Below are positions 1 to 8,063 of a DNA stretch of 64,000 nucleotides, one piece after another. The notes below the pieces were generated by a model that saw only the letters and a list, made by a program, of their open reading frames with translations, had not been told where the DNA came from and did no database searches. A program made the position numbers and the translations under genes. Source of the DNA: JAPPHA01 sp965221575 (lineage in GTDB: Bacteria; Pseudomonadota; Alphaproteobacteria; Rhodobacterales; Rhodobacteraceae); the NCBI GenBank assembly GCA_965221575.1, contig CBDCSM010000005.1:1-64000 (forward strand). Reading direction: 5' to 3'. Position 1 is the first letter of the stretch. The number at the start of each line of letters is the position of its first letter.

Positions 1-2
1 AA

Positions 3-293
3 TCGATCAAGGAGGGTTTCCGATCCGCCGGATTCGAGATCCCTGCGGACGTCAGCGTCGTGAGCCTGCGCGTGGACACCGAGTCACACCCGGCGGACGC
101 ACGCTTCACCGCGGTCGGGCGCACGACAGAACATGTCGTCCAGGGCCTCGTGTCAATGATCAACTGGCGGTTGTCGAACCCGAACGAACCACCGGTCCAG
201 GTCCTGGACAATCCAAGCCTCTTTGCCGGATTCTCCACGGTCCGTTTGGACGGGATTGGCGGGATTCGGCGAGCCGTGTCCGGCGCCCAATGA
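3..293 (+). CDS. LacI/GalR-family regulator, C-terminal fragment (5' end outside window)
   Basis: The frame is open from the window edge to the stop at 291-293 and encodes the last 96 residues of a periplasmic-binding-protein-like ligand domain. The stretch GFRSAGFEIPADVSVVS near the start and the late segment around PSLFAGFSTV are typical of the end of the LacI/GalR effector domain. The DNA-binding helix-turn-helix lies outside the window, so the family call rests on the C-terminal domain only. It directly precedes an ABC importer operon on the same strand and probably controls it in response to the imported ligand; that is inference from position. Confidence 0.6.
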   Translation, partial: SIKEGFRSAGFEIPADVSVVSLRVDTESHPADARFTAVGRTTEHVVQGLVSMINWRLSNPNEPPVQVLDNPSLFAGFSTVRLDGIGGIRRAVSGAQ

Positions 294-327
294 CGAACAG
301 GGTACGTCGACGGTAGCGGAGAAGATG

Positions 328-2184
328 ATGGAAAGTTCCGCCGAGCAGTGGAAGGCCGACAGGGCAATGCCTCTGGAAATTTCCGGCCTCACGGTCAGCT
401 TGAACGGCGGGACCCGGAAATTCGCCATTGTCGAGGACGTGTCGCTTCGCGTGAGGCCGGGCGAGATCCTCGGCCTGGTGGGCGAAAGCGGCAGCGGAAA
501 GACCGTGACGTGCCTCGCGGCTCTCGGGCTCCTGGGCTCTGGCTGGCAGACGGAGGGCGAGATCCGTCTCGCAAAAACGCGGATCACCGACGCTGCGCGT
601 GCAGGCCGGCTCAGCTCGGTACGCGGCCGGGAAGCCGCGATGATCTTCCAGGACGCCGGCGCCTCGCTCAATCCAATCCAGAGGATCGGCAAGCAGCTCT
701 CGGAAACCGTCGCGCGGCTGCGAAACGTCTCCCGCGGCGAGGCGCGGGAGATCGCGCTGGATCTTCTCAGGCGCGTCGAGATGCCGGACCCGGAAGAACG
801 CTTTCATTCCTACCCGTTCCAGTTGTCAGGAGGCCAGAACCAGAGGGTCATGATTGCCCTGGCGCTGGCGGGGCGCCCTGCTCTGCTTTTCGCCGACGAA
901 CCCACCACGGCGCTCGATGTTACCGTGCAGTCCCAGATTCTCGGCCTGATCAAGTCTCTGCGGGACGAGGCGAAAATGGGCGTCGTGTTCGTGACCCATG
1001 ACCTCGGCGTCGTGAAGGAAGTGTGCGACACGGTCGCGGTCATGTACGCTGGCAGAATCGTGGAATCCGGTTCCGTCGACCGAGTCATGCATGCACCGCA
1101 CCATCCCTATACCCTGGGGTTGATCGACTCGATGCCGACCCTCTCCGGCCATATTCCGGAAGGTATCGAAGGCCAGGTGCCGGCACCCGGCAGAAGGCCC
1201 CCGGGCTGTGCGTTCGCACCCCGGTGCCACAGGGCGCGGGAAAAGTGCAGGCTGCAGCTGCCCATGGGCGAACAAGGCGAAGGCAGCGATTCCGTCGCCT
1301 GCTTCTTTCCGCTGGCCGGCGATCTCGACCTGACCGAACGTGCGGAAGTTCCGTCGCATTCCCGGCCCGCGGACGCGCCGGGTCCGGACGCCCTTCTGGT
1401 ATTGAATGACGCGGCCTGCGACTACTCCACGCGTCGCGGCATGTTTCGGGCCGTTTCCGGCATCACCCTGTCGCTCAAGGAAGGCGACAGCCTCGCCGTC
1501 ATTGGCGAAAGTGGCAGCGGCAAATCCACGATCGGCAAGCTCATGCTGGGTATCGAGCCGACCAGCGAAGGAACGGCGGCGTTCGACGGCAGGCAGGTAC
1601 CCATTCTCGGCACCGCTGATCACGTCGCCTTCGCACGTTCCGTGCAACTCGTGCCACAGAATCCCTACCTGTCCCTCGATCCCAGGGCCACGATCGGCAG
1701 CCAGATCGAGGAACCGCTCGAGATTCACGGAATCGGTACAAGGCAGGAGCGCCGTGACCGGCTGCGCGAGCTTCTTGAAGACGTTGGGCTCAGCCCGGAC
1801 CTCGCGACGCGTTACCCCCACGAAATCAGCGGTGGCCAGTGCCAGCGCGCGGTGATTGCACGCGCATTGGCTCTCCGGCCAAAGGTGCTGATCTGCGACG
1901 AGGCCACCGCGTCGCTGGACGTGTCGGTCCAGGCGCGGATCATCGAACTCTTGCGCGAGCTGCACAGGACGCACAACCTGTCCATCGTATTCATCACCCA
2001 TGACTTGAGACTTGCGCGCTCGCTCTGCAATCATGTCGCTGTCATGCGGTCCGGCCAGCTCGTCGAACTCGGCGAGTCCGCGGCCATGTTCGAGGCACCG
2101 CAACACCCCTACACCGTGCAGTTGCTGGCATCGATGCCCGATGTCGAGGCAGCGGCTCCCGGCCCCTCGGAGACCTTGCAATGA
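328..2184 (+). CDS. Dipeptide/oligopeptide-type ABC transporter, fused double ATPase (DppD-DppF-like)
   Basis: Cytoplasmic ATPase of an importer, about 618 residues, carrying two complete ABC domains in one chain. The first has Walker A GESGSGKT near residue 52, signature LSGGQNQR and Walker B LLFADEP; the second has Walker A GESGSGKS near residue 390, signature ISGGQCQR and Walker B LICDEA. Between them is the cysteine-containing oligopeptide-transporter C-terminal segment (PPGCAFAPRC). In the classical Dpp/Opp systems these are two proteins, DppD and DppF. The start is chosen at the ATG at 328, six bases after GGAG; 325 and 367 are alternatives. The stop overlaps the next gene by four bases (ATGA), so translation is probably coupled. 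The substrate-binding protein is not in the window. Confidence 0.9.
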   Translation: MESSAEQWKADRAMPLEISGLTVSLNGGTRKFAIVEDVSLRVRPGEILGLVGESGSGKTVTCLAALGLLGSGWQTEGEIRLAKTRITDAARAGRLSSVRGREAAMIFQDAGASLNPIQRIGKQLSETVARLRNVSRGEAREIALDLLRRVEMPDPEERFHSYPFQLSGGQNQRVMIALALAGRPALLFADEPTTALDVTVQSQILGLIKSLRDEAKMGVVFVTHDLGVVKEVCDTVAVMYAGRIVESGSVDRVMHAPHHPYTLGLIDSMPTLSGHIPEGIEGQVPAPGRRPPGCAFAPRCHRAREKCRLQLPMGEQGEGSDSVACFFPLAGDLDLTERAEVPSHSRPADAPGPDALLVLNDAACDYSTRRGMFRAVSGITLSLKEGDSLAVIGESGSGKSTIGKLMLGIEPTSEGTAAFDGRQVPILGTADHVAFARSVQLVPQNPYLSLDPRATIGSQIEEPLEIHGIGTRQERRDRLRELLEDVGLSPDLATRYPHEISGGQCQRAVIARALALRPKVLICDEATASLDVSVQARIIELLRELHRTHNLSIVFITHDLRLARSLCNHVAVMRSGQLVELGESAAMFEAPQHPYTVQLLASMPDVEAAAPGPSETLQ

Positions 2185-3116
2185 CCGGGTTCGTGATAAG
2201 AAAGCTGCTTCGCACGCTCTTTACGCTGTTTCTTGTCGTGACGTTTGTGTTTTTCGTGCTCCGGCTTACGGGCGATCCCGTATCGGCCATGATGCCGGAC
2301 GATACCGACCCGGCCATATTGGATGAGCTTCGCAAGCAGTGGGGGTTGGACCGGCCCCTCGGGGTCCAGTACCTCGAATACTGGATCAACCTGTTCCAGG
2401 GAGATTTCGGAAACGCTTACCGTGACGGCAGGCCAGCGCTCGAGATCGTCGCCGAACGCATACCGGCGACCCTGAAACTCACGCTGACGGCATTTGCATT
2501 CATCGTGATCGCCGGATTCCCGCTGGGCATATTTGCGGCCGTCAACCGCGGCACCGCGATCGACCGGGGAATCATGACCATTTCGGTCACCGGGTTCAGT
2601 TTGCCGAACTTCTTCCTCGGGATTCTGCTGATCTTCCTTCTGTCGGTAACGTTTCGGCTGCTCCCGGCATTCGGCAGCGACCGCTGGTACAACCTCATCA
2701 TGCCGGTAATCACGCTCGGCACCGCCGGCGCCGCCGTCATCGCGCGATTCGTGCGTTCATCCATGCTCGAGGTATTGAACGCGCCCTATATCCGGGCGTG
2801 CCGTGCGCGAGGCATGACCGAGCGCGCGATCATCTGGACGGTGGCGCTTCCCAACGCCGCCATTCCCACGATCACCATCATGGGATTCATGGTCGGGACC
2901 TTGATCGGTGGCTCGATCGTCACCGAAACCGTCTTCGCGTGGCCCGGCATCGGGCGCTTGCTCATCGATGCGGTCACGGCGCGTGAACTGGCAGTGGTGC
3001 AGACAGTGGTCATGATGACGGCCGCTTCCATGGTGTTTGCCAATCTCGCCGTGGATCTCCTGTACCTGGTGATCGATCCGCGCAGGCGATACGCGTCGGG
3101 AACGGGAGAGCAATGA
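2181..3116 (+). CDS. ABC transporter permease, DppB/OppB-like
   Basis: Inner-membrane permease of 311 residues, the usual size for DppB/GsiC-type subunits. An N-terminal membrane segment follows the first ten residues (LFTLFLVVTFVFFVLRL). It is followed by the family's soluble loop, including a GLDRPLGVQYLEYW segment and the conserved GDFGNAYRDGRP. The EAA-type loop that contacts the ATPase is around YIRACRARGMTERAII. The start ATG overlaps the stop of the ATPase gene and the stop overlaps the start of the next permease gene, so the three are one translation-coupled operon. Substrate cannot be read from the permease; the LacI neighbour makes a sugar-containing or other non-peptide ligand possible. 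Confidence 0.9.
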   Translation: MTGFVIRKLLRTLFTLFLVVTFVFFVLRLTGDPVSAMMPDDTDPAILDELRKQWGLDRPLGVQYLEYWINLFQGDFGNAYRDGRPALEIVAERIPATLKLTLTAFAFIVIAGFPLGIFAAVNRGTAIDRGIMTISVTGFSLPNFFLGILLIFLLSVTFRLLPAFGSDRWYNLIMPVITLGTAGAAVIARFVRSSMLEVLNAPYIRACRARGMTERAIIWTVALPNAAIPTITIMGFMVGTLIGGSIVTETVFAWPGIGRLLIDAVTARELAVVQTVVMMTAASMVFANLAVDLLYLVIDPRRRYASGTGEQ

Positions 3117-4021
3117 TGGACATCGCTGCCACCCGTGACCCGTTCGAACGCCGCTCGGCGGCGCAAGCAGCGTTTGCGTATTTCATCGCGTCACCAACCA
3201 TCGTCAAGCTGGCGATACTGTGGCTGACGATGATCCTGTTCATTGCCGTGACGGCACGCTGGATCATGCCCTATGACTACCAGCAGACGGCCCTTCTGTC
3301 CCGTCTGCTTCCTCCTGGCGCCACCGGGCCGTCAGGGGATTTTCATCTCTTGGGAACCGACCACCTCGGGCGGGATCTTCTCAGCAGGCTGTTTTCGTCC
3401 ATCCAGCTCACGATGTTGGTGGCGGTGTTCGGAACCTTCTTCGGTGCGGTGGTGGGAAGTTGCATAGGGTTCGTCGCGGCAAGGTTCCGGGGATGGGTGG
3501 ACGACGTCATCATGGTCCTGGTCGATTTCCAGGCCTCCATGCCCTTCGTCATAATCGCGCTCTCGGTGATCGCCGTCATGGGCACCGGCAACATGCTCCT
3601 CTTCATCCTGCTGGTCGGATTCCAGGGATGGGAGCGCTACGCGAGAATCTGCCGCGGCATGACATTGTCTGCGGTCAATCATGGCTACGCGGCAGCGATC
3701 CGGCTCCTCGGCGCAGGCACCTTGCGCGTCTACCTGAGGCACATCCTGCCGAACATCCTGGCTGCACTGGTCGTCCAGGTTTCCATCAACTTTCCGGAAA
3801 CTGTCATCCTGGAAACATCCATGAGTTTCCTGGGTGTCGGAATCCAGCCCCCCAACACGTCTCTCGGCAACCTGCTGAGTTACGGGCGGGACTATCTCCT
3901 GAACGCTTGGTGGATCGCCGGCGTGCCGGGATGTGCGATATTCTTCACGACACTATCCATGAGCATCATTGGCGACTGGCTGCGCGATGTACTGGATCCA
4001 ACCACGAACAGCGGGACCTGA
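3113..4021 (+). CDS. ABC transporter permease, DppC/OppC-like
   Basis: Second inner-membrane permease, 302 residues. The N-terminal membrane segment lies near residues 28-52 (VKLAILWLTMILFIAVTARW). It is followed by the family hallmark LLGTDHLGRDLLSRLF, the DppC/OppC periplasmic signature. The cytoplasmic EAA-like loop is around YAAAIRLLGAGTLRVYLRHILPN, and the C-terminus has the typical SFLGVGIQPPNTSLGNLL segment. The start overlaps the stop of the DppB-like gene; a second ATG at 3116 is possible. GGGAG just upstream is a plausible ribosome binding site. It is the last recognisable gene of the importer operon. Confidence 0.9.
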   Translation: MMDIAATRDPFERRSAAQAAFAYFIASPTIVKLAILWLTMILFIAVTARWIMPYDYQQTALLSRLLPPGATGPSGDFHLLGTDHLGRDLLSRLFSSIQLTMLVAVFGTFFGAVVGSCIGFVAARFRGWVDDVIMVLVDFQASMPFVIIALSVIAVMGTGNMLLFILLVGFQGWERYARICRGMTLSAVNHGYAAAIRLLGAGTLRVYLRHILPNILAALVVQVSINFPETVILETSMSFLGVGIQPPNTSLGNLLSYGRDYLLNAWWIAGVPGCAIFFTTLSMSIIGDWLRDVLDPTTNSGT

Positions 4022-4458
4022 CGTCCGGGGTTCGCGCCTCGTAGGAGTCGATGCAGATCGTCCTGGGGACGCCTGGCCGCGGACGGGTCCTTGGCGAAAC
4101 GCCGCCTGCCCCATGAGCCACACGGCCGAGACATGCGTGTTCCTGGACTGATGCAATGGCAGCGGTGCTCGAACGCGCACGGAACGGCGATCCCGACGAC
4201 ACTGACTGGTAGGTCGCGTTCTGCGTGTGTTTCTCGCGCACGCCCGGCGGTGCCGGGACGAACTGCGCGACGTCGCGCCCCGGCAACTCTGCGCCAGGGA
4301 GTCGGTCAACGAGCATCGGCATGTCGTGCCGGACAGGTTTTCGACGGAATCGAAGGCTAGGTGACGGCCAAGAGGGGCGCCGCCCAGCGCCACCGGCGAC
4401 TTGTCTGCAACGCCCTGCCGCTGTATTCCACCGGGCAATACCCAGCAAAGGTCGCAGC
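4022..4458. other. Gap of 437 bases, no gene recognised
   Basis: Between the permease stop and the NDUFA9-like gene. The plus-strand frame reading through 4225-4458 is open into the next gene but has no family resemblance, and the antisense frames are arginine/proline-rich shadows. It probably holds the end of the importer operon and the promoter of the next gene; I see no convincing terminator. Confidence 0.4.
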
Positions 4459-5472
4459 ATGTCCTCAGAAAACAGGATCGTCACCATATTCGGTGGGTCG
4501 GGGTTCGTCGGCCGGTACGTGGCACGGCGGTTTGCCCGGGCAGGCTGGCGCGTCAGGGTTGCCTGCAGGCGTCCGAACGAGGCCCTCTTCGTTCGGCCCT
4601 ACGGAGTCGTCGGCCAGGTCGAACCCGTACTCGCCAATGCGCGGTTCGAAGAGTCGGTCCGCCAGGTCATCGATGGCGCCGATGCCGTCGTGAACTGCAT
4701 CGGCATACTGGTGGAGAGGGGTGCACAGCGGTTCGAGGCCGTGCACGGCGAGGCCGCGGCGAGAATTGCCCGGGTCGCGGCGGAACAGGGAATCGGTACC
4801 TTGGTCCATGTGTCGGCGCTTGGCGCAAATTCCGAGTCGGCCAGCGCCTATGCGCGTTCGAAAGCGCTCGGCGAGCAGGGCGTGCTGGAAGCCTTCCCGA
4901 CAGCCTTCATCATGCGTCCATCGATTATTTTTGGTTCGGAGGACCAGTTCTTCAACAGGTTCGCCGGAATGGCGCGGCTGTCCCCCGTCATACCTCTCGT
5001 CGGCGCTGGCACGCGGTTCCAGCCGGTTTACGTGGACGACATAGCGTCCGCGGTTGTTTCGGTGGTACTGGACGCCGCCGGGCCGGAAAATTTCTCGGGC
5101 GGAATCTACGAACTCGGCGGGCCGGAAACGGAAACGTTTCGGGACCTGATCGAAAGGATGCTGGCAGTGATCCGCCGCCGGCGCCTGATAATCAATGTTC
5201 CGTTCTTTGCTGCGGGGATCAATGCCCGGTGCCTTGACATTCTGCAGCTGGTTTCGGGCGGACTATTCGTCAATCATGTGCTCACCGAAGACCAGGTGCG
5301 CCAGCTGAAGGTCGACAATGTCGTCGGTTCCGATTCGCGGACGCTGTCCGACCTGAACATCAGCCCGACCGCAATGGATGCCGTGCTCGAGACCTATCTC
5401 TATTGTTTCCGGCCGTACGGCCAGTACGCGTCACTGACGGAATCGGCGAAGAACCTCGATTCGACCCCCTGA
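4459..5472 (+). CDS. NAD(P)-binding atypical SDR, NDUFA9-like (complex I-associated family)
   Basis: A 337-residue Rossmann-fold protein. The dinucleotide-binding motif VTIFGGSGFVGRYVARR starts at residue 8. An AVNCIGIL strand, VHVSALGANS and the downstream AYARSKALGEQGV correspond to the atypical short-chain dehydrogenase pattern of NDUFA9/39-kDa-like proteins, where a tyrosine-lysine pair is partly kept. Eukaryotic NDUFA9 binds NADPH and stabilises respiratory complex I; bacterial members are usually annotated as complex I NDUFA9 subunit family but their role is uncertain. The start at 4459 has AAAGGTC upstream; the frame is open further upstream to 4225, but that part has no family similarity. 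A terminator lies just after the stop, and the gene is convergent with uppP. Confidence 0.85.
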   Translation: MSSENRIVTIFGGSGFVGRYVARRFARAGWRVRVACRRPNEALFVRPYGVVGQVEPVLANARFEESVRQVIDGADAVVNCIGILVERGAQRFEAVHGEAAARIARVAAEQGIGTLVHVSALGANSESASAYARSKALGEQGVLEAFPTAFIMRPSIIFGSEDQFFNRFAGMARLSPVIPLVGAGTRFQPVYVDDIASAVVSVVLDAAGPENFSGGIYELGGPETETFRDLIERMLAVIRRRRLIINVPFFAAGINARCLDILQLVSGGLFVNHVLTEDQVRQLKVDNVVGSDSRTLSDLNISPTAMDAVLETYLYCFRPYGQYASLTESAKNLDSTP

Positions 5473-5513
5473 GAAACCCTGACGGAGCGGCCGGGACGAT
5501 CGCGCCATCCGGC

Positions 5514-5559
5514 ATGAGGCATTCATTGTGTCGGCGCCGGTTTCGCGCCTCATTTTTTG
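5514..5559 (+). terminator. Rho-independent terminator after the NDUFA9-like gene
   Basis: Seven-base arms ATGAGGC (5514-5520) and GCCTCAT (5547-5553), directly followed by a run of T. The intervening bases contain a second GC-rich palindrome (GGCGCC). It sits between two convergent genes and serves the plus-strand gene. Confidence 0.6.
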
Positions 5560-5570
5560 CAGTCGGCAGG

Positions 5571-6374
5571 TCAAATGTACGCGATCCACAACAGCAGGAC
5601 CCCGAGGCAGACGCGGTAAATGACATAAGGGGTAAAACTGGTGTGCCGAAGAAGGCGCATCATGAAGGTCAGGGCGCAGAGACCGGAGACGAATGAGAGA
5701 AGTGCCGCGATCGCGCCGTCCCTGGCTGCACCGGCATCGGCCGACGCGACGACCTCGGCCCCGAGCAGCGTGCCGGAGGCGAAAATCACCGGGATCGACA
5801 TCAGCATGGCGAGACGGACGCTGCTTTCCCGGTCGTACCCCAACCAGCGCGCACCCGATATTGTGATTCCGGAACGCGATGTCCCGGGGATCAGTGCCAG
5901 GACCTGCCAGAGACCGAGAATCCAGGCCTGCCTGATCGTCCAGTTCCCGGTCACCTCCCGGCGGAGCGTTTTCCGGTCGCAGAAAAAAAGGACAACGGCG
6001 AAGACGATGGTGGCCCAGGCCACGACGGCAACCGAACGGAGCATGTCGGCGACGCCTGTCATCCGGAACAGCAGTCCGACGATGACAACCGGGATCGTTG
6101 CGACTGCAAGCCCCAGGAACAGCTGCGCATCCTCGGAGTTTCTGTCACCCGACAGCACGTGCAGGAATCCGTTGGCAACCCGTAAGACATCGGAGCGAAA
6201 ATAGACCATGACTGCGCCGAGCGTTCCCACATGGACCGCGACATCGATGACCTGACCGTGATCGGGGAGTCCCGTTAGGTGGGGAACCAGGACGAGATGA
6301 CCGGAAGAGGAAACGGGCAGGAACTCGGTCAATCCCTGGATCAACGCGAGCATGCTCAAGTGGAACACGGCCAT
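5571..6374 (-). CDS. uppP: Undecaprenyl-diphosphatase
   Basis: Integral membrane enzyme that dephosphorylates undecaprenyl diphosphate so the lipid carrier can be reused in peptidoglycan synthesis. The protein is 267 residues, the normal size. Both family signatures are present: the glutamate/serine-rich motif GLTEFLPVSSSGHLVL near residues 14-29 and PGTSRSGIT near residue 165, with multiple hydrophobic helices. The start at 6374 has GGAG seven bases upstream; an ATG further upstream adds a cysteine/arginine-rich stretch unlike the family. It lies between the NDUFA9-like gene (convergent) and the gltD remnant (divergent). Confidence 0.95.
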   Translation of the reverse strand: MAVFHLSMLALIQGLTEFLPVSSSGHLVLVPHLTGLPDHGQVIDVAVHVGTLGAVMVYFRSDVLRVANGFLHVLSGDRNSEDAQLFLGLAVATIPVVIVGLLFRMTGVADMLRSVAVVAWATIVFAVVLFFCDRKTLRREVTGNWTIRQAWILGLWQVLALIPGTSRSGITISGARWLGYDRESSVRLAMLMSIPVIFASGTLLGAEVVASADAGAARDGAIAALLSFVSGLCALTFMMRLLRHTSFTPYVIYRVCLGVLLLWIAYI

Positions 6375-6589
6375 TTTGGATCTCCGGCAATGACGACGGC
6401 AACAATAGATGTGTTGCCTCGTCGTGCAACCATGCAAAAAGGTCAGAAATCATGTCTTTTTTCTGCTGCAGGGTTCCTGTGAAGCACAGGTTCTACATAT
6501 CACGAACCGTTTGCAATCCGTCAGCAGGACGGAAATCGCGTGGCTGCAACGAAACCGTGGATATGGACCCGGTACGGAGTTGAAATCGA

Positions 6590-8029
6590 ATGGCACCGCA
6601 GCAGATGCTCAGATTCGTCACGATCGGGCGCGAGATGCCGGACAAGCGGTCTCCGGACGCACGCCTGAAAGATCAGCGCGAGATCTTTGCCAACTATGCC
6701 AGCGAAAAGGCCAGAGAACAGGCATCAAGGTGCTCCCAGTGCGGTGTTCCCTATTGCCAGACGCACTGCCCGTTTCACAACAACATACCCGATTGATCGT
6801 AACTGACGGCCGAAGGCAGGCTGGAAGAAGCCTACCAGCTCAGCCAGATGACCAACACCTTTCCCGAAATCTGCGGACGCATCTGTCCGCGGGACCGCCT
6901 GTGCGAGGGAAACTGCGTCATCGAACAGTCGGGACACGGAACCGTCACCATCGGAGCAGTCGAGCGGTACATAACCGATGCCGCGTGGGAAACCGGCTGG
7001 GTCAAACCGATCATCCCGGTTTTCGAACGTGCCGAAAGCGTGGGGGTTATCGGCTCCGGCCCGTCCGGTCTCGCTGCCGCCAATGTCCTGCGCAGGAACG
7101 GGTTCCAGGTCGAGGCTTTCGACCGCAATGACCGGGCGGGAGGCCTGCTGACATACGGAATTCCAGGGTTCAAGCTGGAAAAGGATATCGTCATGCGGCG
7201 CGTCCGGCAGCTCGCAGAGGCCGGGGTGACGTTTCGCCTGAACTGTGACGTGGGCACGGACATCAGTTTCGAGGACGTCCGGAACAGTCACGACGCCATC
7301 CTGATCGGCACCGGGGTTTACAGGTCCCGGGACCTCGGCGGACCGGAGTCGGGAAATGCGGGTATGATCCAGGCCATCGACTATCTCACGGCGTCGAACC
7401 GCCACGGGTTCGGCGACACAGTCCCGGAAATCGAAAGCGGAGCGTTCTGGGCCGGCGGCAAGAATGTCGTTGTCATCGGCGGCGGAGACACGGCAATGGA
7501 CTGCGTGCGGACGGCGGTCCGGCAAGATGCGAAATCGATACGCTGCCTCTACCGCAGGGATCGGATGAACATGCCGGGCTCCCGCCGGGAAACGGCCCAT
7601 GCCGAGGAAGAGGGCGTGGAATTCGTCTGGCTGTCGATTCCGAAGGGCTTCACCGGGGACGACGCCGTGCGCGGAATCAAGGTGGCCCGGATGTTTCTCG
7701 GGGCGCCGGACGCGACCGGCAGGCAGACGCCCGAGGAAATCCCGGGGGCCGAGACGTTGATGAACGCGGACCTGGTGATCAAGGCGCTCGGTTTCGAGCC
7801 GGAGAACCTGCCCGAACGATGGAGCCGTCCCGCCCTGGACGTCACGCGCTGGGGAACCGTCCGGACCAGCTTCCGCACGCACGCGACAAGTCTCGAAGGT
7901 GTGTACGCTGCCGGGGACATCGTTCGTGGCGCATCGCTGGTGGTCTGGGCGATCCGGGACGGGCGCGAAGCCGCCGAGAGCATCATGGCGTACCTGGCAA
8001 GCAGGACGGAGAGCCTGGCGGCCGCTTAG
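6590..8029 (+). pseudogene. gltD: Glutamate synthase small subunit, disrupted by two in-frame stops
   Basis: GltD passes electrons from NADPH through FAD and iron-sulfur clusters to the large subunit. The N-terminal cysteine cluster is intact (RCSQCGVPYCQTHC near residue 47), but after HNNIPD the reading frame meets TGA at 6794-6796 and TAA at 6800-6802. The same frame then continues with LTAEGRLEEAYQLSQ and the rest of the protein: FAD-binding GSGPSGLAAANVL, NADPH-binding VVIGGGDTAMDCV, and a normal C-terminus (YAAGDIVRGASLVVWAIRDG). The stops replace the usual Trp-Leu-Lys at this place. With the second cysteine region intact downstream, a restart at 6848 (MTNTFPEICGR) could make only a truncated protein lacking the first cluster. 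The adjacent gltB is more badly damaged, so loss of function is the simplest reading. Confidence 0.85.
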
Positions 8030-8063
8030 CGGCCAGCCGGACATCAGGCGAGGAACCGGTACA

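Noticed and set aside
826..2181. Long open frame antisense to the fused ATPase gene
   Set aside because: Histidine/arginine-rich composition typical of the antisense of GC-rich coding sequence; the plus strand has full ABC motifs.
6725..8044. Long open frame antisense to gltD
   Set aside because: Shadow of the gltD coding bias; no family resemblance and no start region features.
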